Below, piece after piece: positions 1 through 11,769 of a stretch of 64,000 nt of DNA; within the stretch, counting starts at the first letter, position 1, and every line of letters starts with the position of its first letter. The notes beneath the pieces are model-generated. The model had not been told where the DNA came from. It worked only from the letters and a program-made list of their open reading frames with translations, and made no database searches. Position numbers and translations under genes: made by a program. Source of the stretch: Amyelois transitella (taxonomy: Eukaryota; Arthropoda; Insecta; Lepidoptera; Pyralidae); NCBI RefSeq assembly GCF_032362555.1, contig NC_083518.1:9932501-9996500 (forward strand). Reading direction: 5' to 3'.

Positions 1-385
1 ATGGATGGCAAATATTTAGCGTATAATAAAGCTGATTCGTTTTTTTATTGTCATGATCTGATCTGAGCATCATCGACTTACTTCTATAAAATTATCAGTT
101 GCTAGTTTAGTACACTTATTACACATTAGTGCGAGAATAGGCATCTGACCTCCGCGACCAAAAACAGACCAATATACCTCGGATAGATTTTATGCTGTCC
201 ATAGATTAAGTTCAAATCTATCTTGATTATGAGTATTTTGTGTATGAGTATGTATGTCTTGAGTATGACTATTTCACTCTGCTTAAACATTCTCTTACCC
301 TCACAAAATAACAAACACAACTACTGAATAACTAGCTCCAATCAAACATTAACCTCGTGGATTCAAAATATCCATTCAAGAATAG

Positions 386-580
386 TCTTCAGTCGCCAAC
401 GGAACAGACGATGGAGATAAAAAACGGATGTGGCCTATTATTACAACCCGGTACTGCACTGGCAGTAATGAACTTGCTCCTACAGCCATCCCTTTCACAC
501 ATGACGCGCAAGAGAGAGAACTCAAGACAAGTTTGGACGTAGAATGTGCATGGGTATTTCTTGAAAACAGGTATGCAACT
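386..580 (+). CDS. Candidate internal exon of an unidentified gene (orphan)
   Basis: An open stretch on the + strand runs from a possible acceptor (AG at 384-385, or 391-392) to a good-looking donor, CAG followed by gtatgc, at about 580. It would encode roughly 65 residues, including the pieces TTRYCTGSNELAPTAIPFTH and LDVECAWVFLENR. The composition is protein-like and GC-richer than the surroundings. I do not recognise the family. The donor phase does not match the acceptor of the exon-like segment at 1598-1767, so the two cannot be joined directly; an unseen exon or another donor would be needed. It may be a real exon of a + strand gene or an old repeat-derived frame. Confidence 0.3.
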
Positions 581-1077
581 CATTGTTCCGACGAGTTCAA
601 AAAGAACGTTAATTATGAAAAAATTCGAAAAGGTGTTGCGTAATTTCTCCGAAAATATTTTTGAAAGTTTGCCCTTAATTTTTTTTAATGATTAAAAAAA
701 ATTTGGAGCGTCATTTTGTAAAGCAGTTTAGTGATATTGATAAGCATACTTTCCATGAAAATCAGAAAAGATCAGTTATATTTAGCAGAGGTAGGTAATG
801 TCGTGTTTATTATCCCATCTAAACAATACGTTTCGAGTTTTAGCACATAGAAGGTTTATAAATTCTGCCAATTATATTGTTAAAGTTTACTGCTGTATTT
901 AATTGGGTCCCAGTAAACACGGCCTACGCAAACACTGGCCTAATTAATTGTTGGAATCATTCAATGGTTTGTTTGCACTCGATTTACTTTTGGAGAATGA
1001 CTATATTTCTAGTTTTGAATTAGATCATCAGGCATTGTCGAATTACTCATTATTTTGACATCAACAAAGACAATGTA

Positions 1078-1336
1078 CATACATACATATGATCACGTCT
1101 ATATCCCTTATGGGGTAGATAGAGCCAACAGTCTTGAAAAGACTGATCGGCCACGTTCAGCTATATGCCTTAATGATAGAATTGAGATCCAAATAGTGAC
1201 AAGTTGCTAGCCCATCGCCTAAAAAACAAATCCCACGTTTGAAAGCCTATCCCTTAGTCGCCTTTTACGACATCCATGGGAAAGAGATGGAGTGATCCTA
1301 TTCTTTTTTGTATTGGTGCCGGGAACCACACGGCAC
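1078..1336 (-). mobile_element. SINE-like element, full-length copy
   Basis: Copy in reverse orientation. On the - strand it begins CCGTGTGGTTCCC and ends in the family tail (CTCTGTCTACCCC-type block, then CGTGATnATATGTATGT). It is flanked by a near-perfect 11-bp target-site duplication, AAAGACAATGT at 1066-1076 and AAAGATAATGT at 1337-1347, which supports retrotransposition. No reading frame of its own is convincing. Confidence 0.8.
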
Positions 1337-1597
1337 AAAGATAATGTGGCGCAGTTAATATTGAATTGAAATGTATTTATTGTCTTAATGGAGAGTAGCG
1401 ATAGAGATATAGAGAGTAGGTTTTTACCAATCCGCGTCCTCATCAATTATCATTAAAGTTTTTAATACCATAAAATCAGAAATTTATTTATTGTAAATTC
1501 ACAAAATAACTTCATTGTTATATCGTAATATTTTATGACAAATTCTCGACTCCGATTATATTGTTGACTGTACCAATAAAAGATTTCTCTGTTTCAG

Positions 1598-1767
1598 ATA
1601 TCCACGAAGACAACAGATACAATATAAAAAAGGTTGAAACCTGTGTAGCTACGAACGAAGGTGATCCATCATGTTTGTCTGCCGAGAGCATTGCAGGGCC
1701 CGATCGATTCCCGTTACCGAGAGAACCAGTTTTGTGTCCCACATGTCCAAAAATACACTGTGAATGA
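1598..1767 (+). CDS. Candidate terminal exon of an unidentified gene (orphan)
   Basis: A strong acceptor (tttctctgtttcag, ending at 1597) is followed by an open frame to a TGA at 1765-1767. The frame needs one nucleotide from the previous exon. It encodes about 56 residues: a charged start (DIHEDNRYNIKKVETCV), then a Cys/Pro-rich end (PVLCPTCPKIHCE). The cysteine spacing suggests a secreted or disulfide-rich C-terminus, but I do not recognise the protein. It may belong with the exon-like segment near 386-580, although the phases do not fit directly. The acceptor makes it more credible than the other short frames nearby. Confidence 0.35.
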
Positions 1768-1852
1768 ATTAACTTTGAAGCGTTTATTTTTAAGAATTAT
1801 TAGATATTAACCAATCTTGATGAAAGAGTAAGAGAGCTAGTAATGAAAATGA

Positions 1853-2116
1853 GTGCCGTGTGGTTCCCGACACCAATACAAAAAAGAATAGGACCGCTCC
1901 ATCTCTTTCCCGTGGATGTCGTAAAGGCGACTAAGGGAAGGGCTTATTAACTTGGGATTCTTATTTTAGGCGGCAGGCTAGCGACCTGTCACTATTTGAA
2001 ACTCAATTCTTTCATTAAGCCAAACAGTTGAACGTGTTCTATCACTCCTTCAAGACTGTTGGCTCTGTCTACCCCGTAAGGGATATAGGCGTGACTATAT
2101 GTATGTTTGTATGTAA
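1853..2116 (+). mobile_element. SINE-like element, full-length copy
   Basis: A + strand copy from GTGCCGTGTGGTTCCC to a tail of TATGTATGTTTGTATGT. An 11-bp repeat, AATGAAAATGA, flanks it at 1842-1852 and 2117-2127, as expected for a target-site duplication. It lies just downstream of the orphan terminal exon at 1598-1767. Confidence 0.8.
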
Positions 2117-3167
2117 AATGAAAATGACTTCACAAAAAAATTAAGCAGTTGTTTCAGTTTAACAAACAAACTAAAAAATACACAGAATTATTAACAGTGC
2201 TTACTAGGTAACGAAAACATGTTATGATACTCAATCAAAAGTAAACATTCATGTATGTTCAATACTACCAGACTCCGTCTTATCAACAGCATTTTCTATT
2301 TCCTTTATTATCAAGAGTGTCTCGTCCCACATTTTGTCTGACAACTTAATTCATAAAATTAACTCGATTATAACTATTGGAGGAGTAAATTTCGTTTAGT
2401 TTCCATTCCATGGAGCTCTGGAGGTGGTGGTAAACTGAATTAGTATTCAATTTGGACCACAAGCTGTGGCTTGATTGTATTGTATTGAAGACGAAGAATG
2501 TTACAACACTATATTTTTCTTACCGCGGGAATTTATTCTAGTTGCTATACATTTATCTATCTATCTTATATATTTAAACGAGCAATTCTTGTAAATATAT
2601 AATCAGGATCTCGGAAACGGCTCCAACGATTTTCATGAAAGTTACAGAGCATATGTAAGCCGTATGCCATACTTCTTTAAGAGCTTACTCTTGTTAGCAG
2701 AGTTAAGTGGAGCTTTCTCCATTCATCTCTATTCTCTGTTTTTGTTTTTTGCACATGAGACGTTTTAGTAAAACGTCGCAGGTATGAGAAATGAGAGATG
2801 ATAAAAAAATTTATAGAATAAAGACCAACTTTATTTGGACTAGTTCCACAAGTTATGAGAGGTCGCGGGTTTAGCTATAGACACGAGATCCAGCATGTAG
2901 CCGCTGGAGGATAGCGAGCTACTTAACTTAGTGAATGCTGATAGTCCAAAGGTGTAGACCAGGGGTGCGCGCGCGCTGTTATAGCCCTCCCGGGCTGTGA
3001 AGAAGGGCGCCGGGGAGACCAATTCGGCATGATGTAACTCTTACTATTAGGCTAAAATTTGGATAAATAAATATGTATATACCGGACAAATTACACAGAT
3101 TGAGTTAGCCTCGAAGTAAGTTTGAAAATTGTGTTATGGGAAACTAACCCAACAATACTATATCTTA

Positions 3168-3302
3168 TAATAAATACTTATATTAATAAACATCCAAGAC
3201 CCGAGCCAATCAGAGAAAGTTCGTTTCTCATCATGCCCTGGCCGAGATTCAAACCCGGGACCTCCGGTGTCACCGCACTACTGCTGCGCCACTGAGGCCG
3301 TT
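3168..3302 (-). mobile_element. tRNA-derived SINE
   Basis: On the - strand this starts with a tRNA-like head. The A-box-like segment is TGGCGCAGCAGTAGTGCGG and the B-box-like segment is GGGTTTGAATCTC. An unrelated body follows, ending in an AT-rich tail. Internal pol III boxes in tRNA spacing are the hallmark of tRNA-derived SINEs. It cannot be a functional tRNA, because no cloverleaf or 3' acceptor pairing follows. A fragment resembling its body occurs at about 54270-54325. Confidence 0.65.
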
Positions 3303-3623
3303 TAGGATTCAATGAACAGATATTTTTTGCAATATTTTTTTTTATTAAAAAAGCAATGGCGCACAGAGTTTAATGAAACCACCCATTCCAATTGGTTTGA
3401 CAAAAATTGATCAATCCGTACTTAATGCGACATGGGATAATTTTGATAAAAATATAATGCTACGGAGCCCTTTGTACGCAAAACCGAGTCGCACTTTGCT
3501 AGTTTCATAAAGATGAATGGTGTTAAATAATAGCCTCGCTTTAAGGACCTTGGAAAGGCACCCGAGGATCGAATTCCTGAGTTAACCGGTTTGCTATCCC
3601 ACACAAGTTTAAATATATTTAAG

Positions 3624-3805
3624 TAGCGACCCGCCCCGGCTTCGCACGGGTGCAAAATTATAAATGTTATTATACATAAAAACCTTCCTCTTGAATCACT
3701 CTACCTGTTACAAAAAACCGCATCAAAATCCGTTGCGTAATTTTAAAGATTTAAGCATACAGACAAACAGACTAAAATAGCGACTTTGTTTTATACTATG
3801 TAGTG
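3624..3805 (+). repeat. Interspersed repeat, paired with inverted copy at 48968-49151
   Basis: About 180 bp beginning AGCGACCCGCCCCGGCTTCG and ending near TTTTATACTATGTAGT. The same sequence is present in reverse orientation at 48968-49151 with moderate divergence. There is no coding potential, and the superfamily cannot be assigned from two copies. Confidence 0.7.
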
Positions 3806-4665
3806 ATGAAGCAAATTTTAACAATATGTGATGTTAGGAGATATGAGGAGTACCCGTAATTGTCGAATATGCATGAATAGAATAATGAGTGTGGAGGACG
3901 CGGGAGAGGTCTGTAAGTATCGTAGCAAGTGGAAATCCAACGTCTCTGCCTACCAGTCTCTGTATGCTCAATGGGAAACAACGATGGTATGTATATAAGT
4001 TAATTTTAACTAAACATTTGTACTCAACAATTAATAAAAATATGTATTTCCCGCGTCTTTCTCTTTTTTTTCATAATATTTTTTTTATAGATGGCCAGTT
4101 CTAACCCAAATTTGTTGGTGCTGAATTTCAAAGAGGTTGAACAACTACGCATTTTCAAACAACATGGAAGAAGTAAATTTTCATTGAATAAGGCGTAGAA
4201 GTATATTATCATTGAATAAGGCGCCATTATAAAGTTGTTAATCATCTAGTAATAAACACCATTCGTTTCAACGGTATGTTTAGTAAACACCGCGAACATA
4301 TTTATTTTCGCAAACTCGCAACGGGTTCACAGCACCGGATGCTGATCGATAAACAATAGTTCAATGCACTCAACTTTATCCTGATAACAAGACATTCAAT
4401 AATAATAATATATACTAATTTTATTCACTGAGAAACATTTGCACAATTTGTAAGGATTTGTAATTGTGTTTCACAATACAGATATTTGTACCTATTTAAT
4501 ATTACCAACTGTAATAAAATTACTCATTGAATGCATAATAAATCATTCATTCATTTTTCAAATAAGTTTAAAGATATTTATTCTCAAAAAAGACAAATAA
4601 AATCACTTGCATGAGAACATATTTATTCATTCATACCTACATTCAAATCAATGATTCATTAATAC

Positions 4666-4884
4666 ATACATACATAAAATCACGCCTCTTTCCCGAAGGG
4701 GTAGGCAGAGACTACCTCTTTCCACTTGCCACGATCTCTGCACATTTCCTTCGCTTCATCCACATTCATAACTCTCTTCATGCAAGCTCGGCGGTTTCGG
4801 GTACTTTTGACCTGACCCTTTACCAGGACGTCCTTAATTTGATCAAGATACGTTCGTCTAGGTCTTCCCACTCCGACCTTTCCC
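4666..4884 (-). mobile_element. 5'-truncated LINE 3' end with 15-bp target-site duplication
   Basis: A reverse-orientation 219-bp fragment encodes the C-terminal tail of the retrotransposon family whose large ORF lies at 61113-63998. The readable segment includes GRPRRTYLDQIKDVLVKGQ and [20 protein letters not shown], then a stop and the 3' tail GAGGCGTGATTTTATG. Exact 15-bp duplications (ATGATTCATTAATAC) flank it at 4651-4665 and 4885-4899, so the insertion is recent and its ends are exact. Confidence 0.85.
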
Positions 4885-5586
4885 ATGATTCATTAATACC
4901 TATTTGTATTCGTATTTCACATTTTACCACTACAAAAATAATAAGATCACGTCTATATTTGTTACGACATAACATATGCAATTGTATGAACGGCATAATG
5001 ATAGAACTGAGATTCATATAGTGGTATGTTTCTAGCTATTCGTCTTAAATAAGAATCATTAATTTATTTTCTTTGCCTTGATTCTCTTTTACAATCTGCA
5101 CGAACATTTTATACAAAAAAGAAATGGATGAGAAATAAGCAAGAGTGATTGATTAGTAGGAAGAACAAGCATGACATAATATGATGATAACTTTGATGAA
5201 CATTTTTTCTTCAAAGATCTAGTCTAGTATTTTATTATTCAGATATTTAAATTAAATCCATATACTTAATACGATTCAGTCCAAATTATTAACTTTACAT
5301 TCCGTCATTCACAAAGTGTTGTAGATAAACAGCCAATATTTTATCAACGAAAGTGAAATTCAGGTCAGGTAACTTGGCGGCGCTCCAAATTTCCGTTTGG
5401 CATCAAAATTGTCAATATCAATAAACTGAATTCGTTGACTTCCCTCGAAATTTACATGCATATTATCACGTATTCATCCATGACGGAGTAGACAGAGCCA
5501 ACAGTCTCGGAAACACTGACAAGTCACATTTAGCTAAAAGGTGAATGGTATTGATATTCTGATAGTGGCAGATTACTTATCAATAA

Positions 5587-5718
5587 TATAAAATCACGCC
5601 CCTTTCCCGGAGGGGTAGGCAGAGACTACCTCTTTCCACTTGCCACAATCTCTGCACACTTCCTTCGCTTCATCCACATTCATAACTATCTTCATGCAAG
5701 CTCGGCGGTTTCGGGTAC
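5587..5718 (-). mobile_element. 5'-truncated LINE 3' end
   Basis: The reverse-orientation end of the same LINE family as 4666-4884: tail ATAAAATCACGCC, then the complement of the [15 protein letters not shown] segment. It is shorter and slightly diverged. No clear target-site duplication is visible. Confidence 0.7.
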
Positions 5719-6866
5719 CCGAAACAGATTACTTCTTCTTCTTAAATTCAAGATTTGTCAATGGAGTTAATTGGAGCTTACTCCATTTATGTCCTTTCTC
5801 TGTAAATTGTATTTTCACTTGCTGGTATTTAACCTATATTGGATCGTGTTGTAACATATCCAGTTAACTAAATATACAGCTATCCTCACGATGTTTTCCC
5901 TTATCATAAAGACCATCTCTTAGCAATCAAAGTAATGTACTTGCGTAACTTTGATGTGATGTTACATATATCTGATTTATCTCAATGGTAAGAACGTGAT
6001 ATAGTTTCCATTTTGGCACGCCTTGTGTTATCAAAAAATGTATGCTGATACGAACATTAAAAGATTAACTTTTTTTTAATAGGGTGCAACATAACATATA
6101 TAAACTATCGTTATGGAAACAATATACATAAAGGCCGATCACTTTGGGTTTCTTGTACTAGCCTCGGTAACGTCATTGCAAAAGGTGTTATATCTAAGAT
6201 AGAAGTCTAGAGTGCCCTAAACAGACGAGTTTGCATGAAGTACCTAAATGTGGATGAAGCGAAAGTAGTATGCAGAAAATGTAGCAAGTAAAAAGAAAAA
6301 ATGTAGTGGCTACCCACCTCTCAAGGAAATACGCTTGATTTTAGTAAACATACGTACATTTACCAGCCGACTACGCTAAAAGTTAAGAATTCAATCTGGG
6401 AAACACTATGATACAAAAAATGAATCTGTTGTATCTAACCAAGTAGGAGACCTCGTACAGAGACGACAGTTTACAAACACGAGAGTTGAAACGTTTTTGA
6501 GTAAACATTAGAACAAGAAAGTTATTTATAAGACAGTTATGTTAAGCATGTGCATCGGAGACATGCACCAGACGAGCCCGTTTCGGGCATAGGGAATAAC
6601 AAACAAACCGACAGTAATCACATCGGTATCCTTAATGATCTTGTTGAAGACTTTGATTGTGCGAACGAAACAAACCATAGGATTGCCTTTGAATACAAAG
6701 AAATACTTGATGAGGGATAGAGAAAAATAATTAAAATTGCATCAAAACTGAAATCATAATATGTGAAACTAGCTTTTACTCACAGCTTCGCCCGAACGTA
6801 TTTAGCGCCATCTACAAAAGGATACAGGTTTTTCGCAAATTCCATGGAACTAACTACAGTTTTCAC

Positions 6867-6909
6867 CTGGAAAAGGACATATGGAAGAGTGCCATATGTC
6901 CTTTTCCAG
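6867..6909. repeat. Perfect 18-bp inverted repeat with 7-nt loop
   Basis: The arm CTGGAAAAGGACATATGG (6867-6884) and its exact reverse complement (6892-6909) are separated by AAGAGTG. A snap-back duplication or the core of a small MITE are the simplest explanations. The stem is too short for a typical pre-miRNA. Confidence 0.8.
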
Positions 6910-8936
6910 AGTCTTTTTAATACGCAAAATTTCAAGATTTCTTAGCAGAAGATAACGCGTGAAGAGAAAACAAATGAACAAACTTCGCATTTATATATTA
7001 GTTGAGATTGGGATTGCGGACTTAACGGAAATCCAATATCTTCCAAGCAACCACTCAAGAAGAAATTTAACAAAAAATCTTTCATAATATTCACAAACGT
7101 CTTTACCTCCGACGCAATAGACAGAACCAACAGTCACAAAACTTGAAATACGTGTTTAGCTAGATGATCTAAATTAAATATCAATCCAATAATTTGATTT
7201 AAGTTACCTAAAGAATCTGCAACTTGTAAGGCCTCTATTCTGGTTGAAGGAAATTCAAAAACCTCTTCCGATCCCCTGTAGGAAGATTCAGGTGTCAAAC
7301 GGAAACCAAACCACAATTCTTACAACAAGCCAATCCTTCCTTTAGTTTTATCAAAGTATTTCATACATACAATGATGTCTTTATCCTTTACAAAGTAGAC
7401 TAAGCCTTCATGAAAAGACTTTAAGGCCACGTTTAGCTCTTTGGGTTGCTAGCCCATTGCCTGAAAGAAGAATCCTAAGTTTATGAACCTTTGCTTTAAT
7501 TGTTTTTCTACAATATATATAAGAAGATAAGAAGCTAAACACACTATGTTTTTTTTTTCACTACCAGACCAGCTTTAGTCGCCTTTACAACATCCAAGTA
7601 TTAAAGAAGTACGATAGTAATATTCATTCTCTTCTTCACAGTCTTTCCTCAAAAATAGCATTCAATTCATTTCGCTAAAAGTGAACCACATTAGTCAAAG
7701 TAACTTCGCAAACATGATTTATCCAGCCAAGTATTCCAGCTCGAATTTAAGATACTTTGTGCTCACAAATTCCTTATGATTCAGCTTGATCACAGCCATT
7801 TAACTTGTCTGAGTAATTCGTCCAAATAAACTATATCAAACGGAATGATTTACAAGCGTGAAAACAAAGCTGAACTGTGTGCAATCCGAAACATGTGTCA
7901 GGAACAAAATAATATTTTTGGACCGGGCTGTTCTACGAAACAGCAGCGAACATTGTGCACTGAAAAAGAATTGATTGTGTTCGGATATTAGATACGTACG
8001 AGCATTAAATATCTAAAGAAACATAAAAATCGGATTGACAATTGCACAATTACAATCGTAAAGATTGTGTGAAATGATGTGTAGCCTCTGCTTACTCTTT
8101 CTTGGAAAGTAAGTAATTACTATCTACGATTTTTCGATTTTCAACACAGATTTACAAAACAAAAGTTATTGGGGAATTCAATATTGCAATTTGCAAAAAA
8201 ATTTATATATCAAAAAAAATGCGCTAATGTTCTGTTTGAAATGTTGGAAAGAGGGTTTTCTAAGGAAGGTTTGTATCTATAAATGCTACGTGCGAGGCCG
8301 GGAACGGTCGCTTGTATGTGTAGTGTAGTACGATATATGTACTAATTTTGAATAGAATTCTACGTTGCTAACATTATTTATAATGGCATAAATAACTCTA
8401 ACAAAATGGAGACCGTGTAAAAAATATCATTCGATATGGCTCACTCATCATTGACACGCGGCCAGCTTGCAAACAATGGTCCATTCCGCATGTAGCCACA
8501 TAAATAAGTTGCTCACGCGCACACACGAAGACATGATCTCATTGGCTGGAAAGTTGGACTGGCCACAATTACATCGGCAGCTCCGGTTTTGTTGCAGGGA
8601 TTCGGCGTTCTAGTATCGCCATATGGATTGCGGTAAGTGTCCGCACATGTTTGCTTGCACGGCATTTAAGTTGCAATTTGGTCCTGTGATCTACTGTCTC
8701 TCACCAACAGATAACTTCCAACTTTTTTATTGCGTACGTCTGCTCACAGCTCCGAGCGTGTAATACGAATAAACCCCGTTGACTTCGGTTCCCGTAGGAA
8801 AGGACAATTGGTAAAATTCTTTCATGGTGCCCATACAGACCACAGACTAACTTATGTATCTTATGCCAAAAACTGATTTCAAATCTTTAGACCCAGCCGC
8901 TTGGATTGTGCGTTGAATTATACGTCAGCCAAGTCA

Positions 8937-9227
8937 GTCAGTCAGACAGACAGTGTTCTCTTTTATATTTTCACTTCACAACTAAATATAAGCAAATATA
9001 TTTTAAAAAAATATAACCATAAAATATATAATTCTTTCTGTGAGATTGTAGAGTTGATTGCTCATCGGGGCTAGCATTGCACGCGCGACATTATTTTTGT
9101 CGCGCGATAAACTTAAACTGTTTCGCTTTTGTTGTTAAACGCGATTACAGCGATAGTTTATCGAGCGATAAAAATGTGGTCGCGCGTGCCCTTCCAGCCG
9201 CGTGTGTTGGAGAGCGACATGTCGCCA
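8937..9227 (+). promoter_or_regulatory. Possible promoter and non-coding first exon
   Basis: A cluster of TCAGT-type initiator motifs (CAGCCAAGTCAGTCAGTCAG, about 8928-8947) is followed by a CpG-richer stretch. An ATG at about 9219 is followed after three codons by a consensus donor (gtaagt). The arrangement resembles an arthropod initiator-driven first exon whose start codon lies beside its splice donor. No downstream + strand exon is identified before 19 kb, so this remains a guess. The stretch includes the hairpin at 9079-9189. Confidence 0.2.
9079..9189. repeat. Long imperfect hairpin (35-bp arms, 41-nt loop)
   Basis: The arm at 9079-9113, starting GCACGCGCGAC, pairs with the arm at 9155-9189, ending GTCGCGCGTGC, at 30 of 35 positions. 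The loop is 41 nt. Both arm ends are CpG-rich, in contrast to the AT-rich surroundings. The size fits a pre-miRNA-like or other structured RNA, or a small inverted-repeat element. I see no flanking duplication that would mark an insertion. Confidence 0.65.
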
Positions 9228-10237
9228 AAGTAAGTCACTATAGTCATACCTTTACTTACCCACACATTACCGCGACATTGCAAAAGATTGGTGAAACTAC
9301 CGAATGTGGAACTTACGCTGAAACAGACGTCTTCATATTTTGTTACATATTTTCTGTTTGAACATGATACTTTTTCTAATTAACATAAAAAGACAAGTCA
9401 TACTGAGTCGTCATGAGTCATTTAGCACAATGGCCAGATGAAATCAGATTCCCAGCCCAGCTTATTTGAGAAATTGTTACGTTTTTGTCTTATGTAATGT
9501 AGCAAGTAGTGACACATAATGTACATATAATTTTATACCCCTTGCGGAGTAGACAGAGCCAACAGTCTTGAAACACTTAGTTGTTTTCAAATAAATATTT
9601 TACACAAACATCTAACATAAAAAGTACTTGACCCAGACTTGGATCACCTTGATTATAAATAAAACGCCTTGACTTTAGCATTTGTGTCCAATCGAAATGA
9701 CTCATAGACATCATTTATTATTCTATCAATATTGAAGCTTCTCTTTATCATAATAGAGAGACGATGAAAAGCAATAATAATAAGACGGATGTTACAAAAT
9801 GGTCGAAAAATAGCGATGACATCATATCATTGTTCAAATTTTACATTTTCGTGTCGAATCTTAAAACTAGAAACGAAAACGAAACGGACCATAACACTAA
9901 GAATCTTAAGGTGTTTGTAACTTTACCGCCTAATTGCAGTATGGTCACCTATATCACCTCCATATACTACAAAAATAAAAAATTAACATTTGAACTAAAT
10001 CGCTTAATCACGAAATGAAGTACCCTAACATCAGAAGACAACAACAAAATACTCTGGATACTATACGAGAAATTTAATTTAATTAAAACGGAGAAGAAAA
10101 TCAGTTTTTAGAAATAATGTAAAATCAATAACTGAAATAAAGTATGTGATCGTCAATTTCTAAGCTCTAAAACTGATCGTGACGTTTCATTTTCATTGGC
10201 ACTTCCCACCCCGTAAGGGATAAAAACGTGATTACGT

Positions 10238-10462
10238 ACCGTGTGGTTTCCAGCACAAAATTCGTCGTAAAAGGCATTTTCTTCTTAGGAATCCCAAATC
10301 TTCCTTCCCTTTCCTCTTTTAGGCGATGAACTAGCAACCTGTTACTATTTTTAATCTCAATTTCATCATAAAGCCACAGCTGAACGTCTTTTCGAGATTG
10401 TCGGTTATGCCTACACCGCAAGGGATATAGACGTGACTATATGTAGGTACTTATGTATGTAT
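10238..10462 (+). mobile_element. SINE-like element, internally shortened copy
   Basis: Starts ACCGTGTGGTTTCCAGC and ends with GGGATATAGACGTGACTATATG plus TATG repeats; the region between the head and the AAAAGGC block is shortened. A separate SINE tail lies immediately upstream at about 10195-10236, so two copies are juxtaposed. Confidence 0.65.
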
Positions 10463-11552
10463 GAAAGATCTGGATGGTGAATGAGTGCGAGATAATGGTC
10501 ACATCCACATCACTCGTCGCATTAACTCTAAAATTATCGCCAGCGTTTCGTTGAGGCAAGTACCTACTGCCAGTGAGCTTGGAAGCAAATGGATAATGAG
10601 TCACGTATGAACTGCGAACATCTACAGAGAAAATACACAGAATCTGTTGTTAATGCAAACAGGCCTGTTAGAATTGGAAGGCCCAAAAGTAGTACCTTGT
10701 TAAAATCAAAGAAGTTCTTGTGAAAATAAAAAATAAACCTTAGTTTTTCACTTCTTCCTGTAAATATTAATTTCAAGGATGTAATTTTTGGAATTATTGT
10801 TTATACTATCTAAGCGAACCATTTAGATATCTTGTTGCATTTATGATGCTATAGTCTTTTGTTATCAAGTTGAGTACTCTCTAAGTCTCTAGAGCGAAGT
10901 ACCTACAACCGTGAAGGGCAAGTTCTGTGTGTTTATACAATTAATCCCAATGCATATGGATGAGATTCTTGTTATACATAGAGATTAACATACTGACTAC
11001 ATGAGCCACAGCAAACTCGCTGTTAAGTTCTTATCTTTTTAGTCAAAATTCTTCATCTTTGTCTTTACCTTTTCCCACTTTGGGTATGTTTCATTTCAGT
11101 ATAAATTTACAACCGATAGGTAACGTGGTTAGTTAATTACTTATTATATATATAATTAACTTAGTTAATTAAATCATTGTATTTTTCAAAACTATAATAA
11201 AAGAGGAAATCACAAAAATGACGAAATCATAAAACATTGCAGAACCCAGTCAGACTGACTAAGGTAAAACCTGACATAAAATCAAAACTCAGCTCGAATT
11301 TTGTTTGGGGCTAGCTCAGTCTGTATAATGAATTCAGTATAATATTAATAAATTTGTACAACACAATATTCTTCTAACATCCTCCTAAGTAGTTACAGAA
11401 ACCGCAGCCAACAAACCAGTTCTTTACAAGTGTTTACGCCGGTTGACCCTGTACCGCGTATCTCATAAACTCATAGCTACTGAATCATTAGAGTAGTGTG
11501 TTATTTCAATTTCTGAAGCTTCATGGTTACGAAATTTTTATCAAAAAACTTA

Positions 11553-11769
11553 CATACATACATACGCAATCACGCCTCTTTCCCGGAGGGGTAGGCAGAG
11601 ACTACCTCTTTCCACTTGCCACGATCTCTGCATACTTCCTTCGCTTCATCCACATTCATAACTCTCTTCATGCAAGCTCGGCGGTTTCGGGTACTTTTAA
11701 CCTGACCCTTTACCAGGACGTCCTTAATTTGATCAAGATACGTTCGTCTAGGTCTTCCCACTCCAAAAC
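11553..11769 (-). mobile_element. 5'-truncated LINE 3' end with 12-bp target-site duplication
   Basis: A near-identical sister of the copy at 4666-4884, with the same C-terminal coding segment ([20 protein letters not shown]) and tail. TCAAAAAACTTA flanks it at 11541-11552 and 11770-11781. The high similarity of the two copies indicates recent activity of the family. Confidence 0.85.

Larger units (their letters stand above)
1768..8280. other. Non-coding region with scattered repeats
   Basis: No host gene is supportable here. Apart from the entries listed separately it holds an old repeat at about 2568-2660 containing GGCTCCAACGATTTTCATGA, an unexplained GC-rich block at 2840-3025, diverged LINE 3' fragments at 3880-3965 and 6205-6325 (+), a SINE-tail fragment at 5470-5545 and one near 7380-7490 (-), and an 18-bp perfect inverted repeat at 6867-6909. 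The rest is AT-rich sequence in which I see nothing. Confidence 0.6.

Noticed and set aside
3168..3302. A functional tRNA gene
   Set aside because: A- and B-box-like segments are present, but the acceptor stem and 3' end are absent and a SINE body follows.
9077..9361. 94-codon frame over the CpG-rich hairpin
   Set aside because: It opens only with a TTG, has no ATG near the start, and its length is explained by GC-rich bias.
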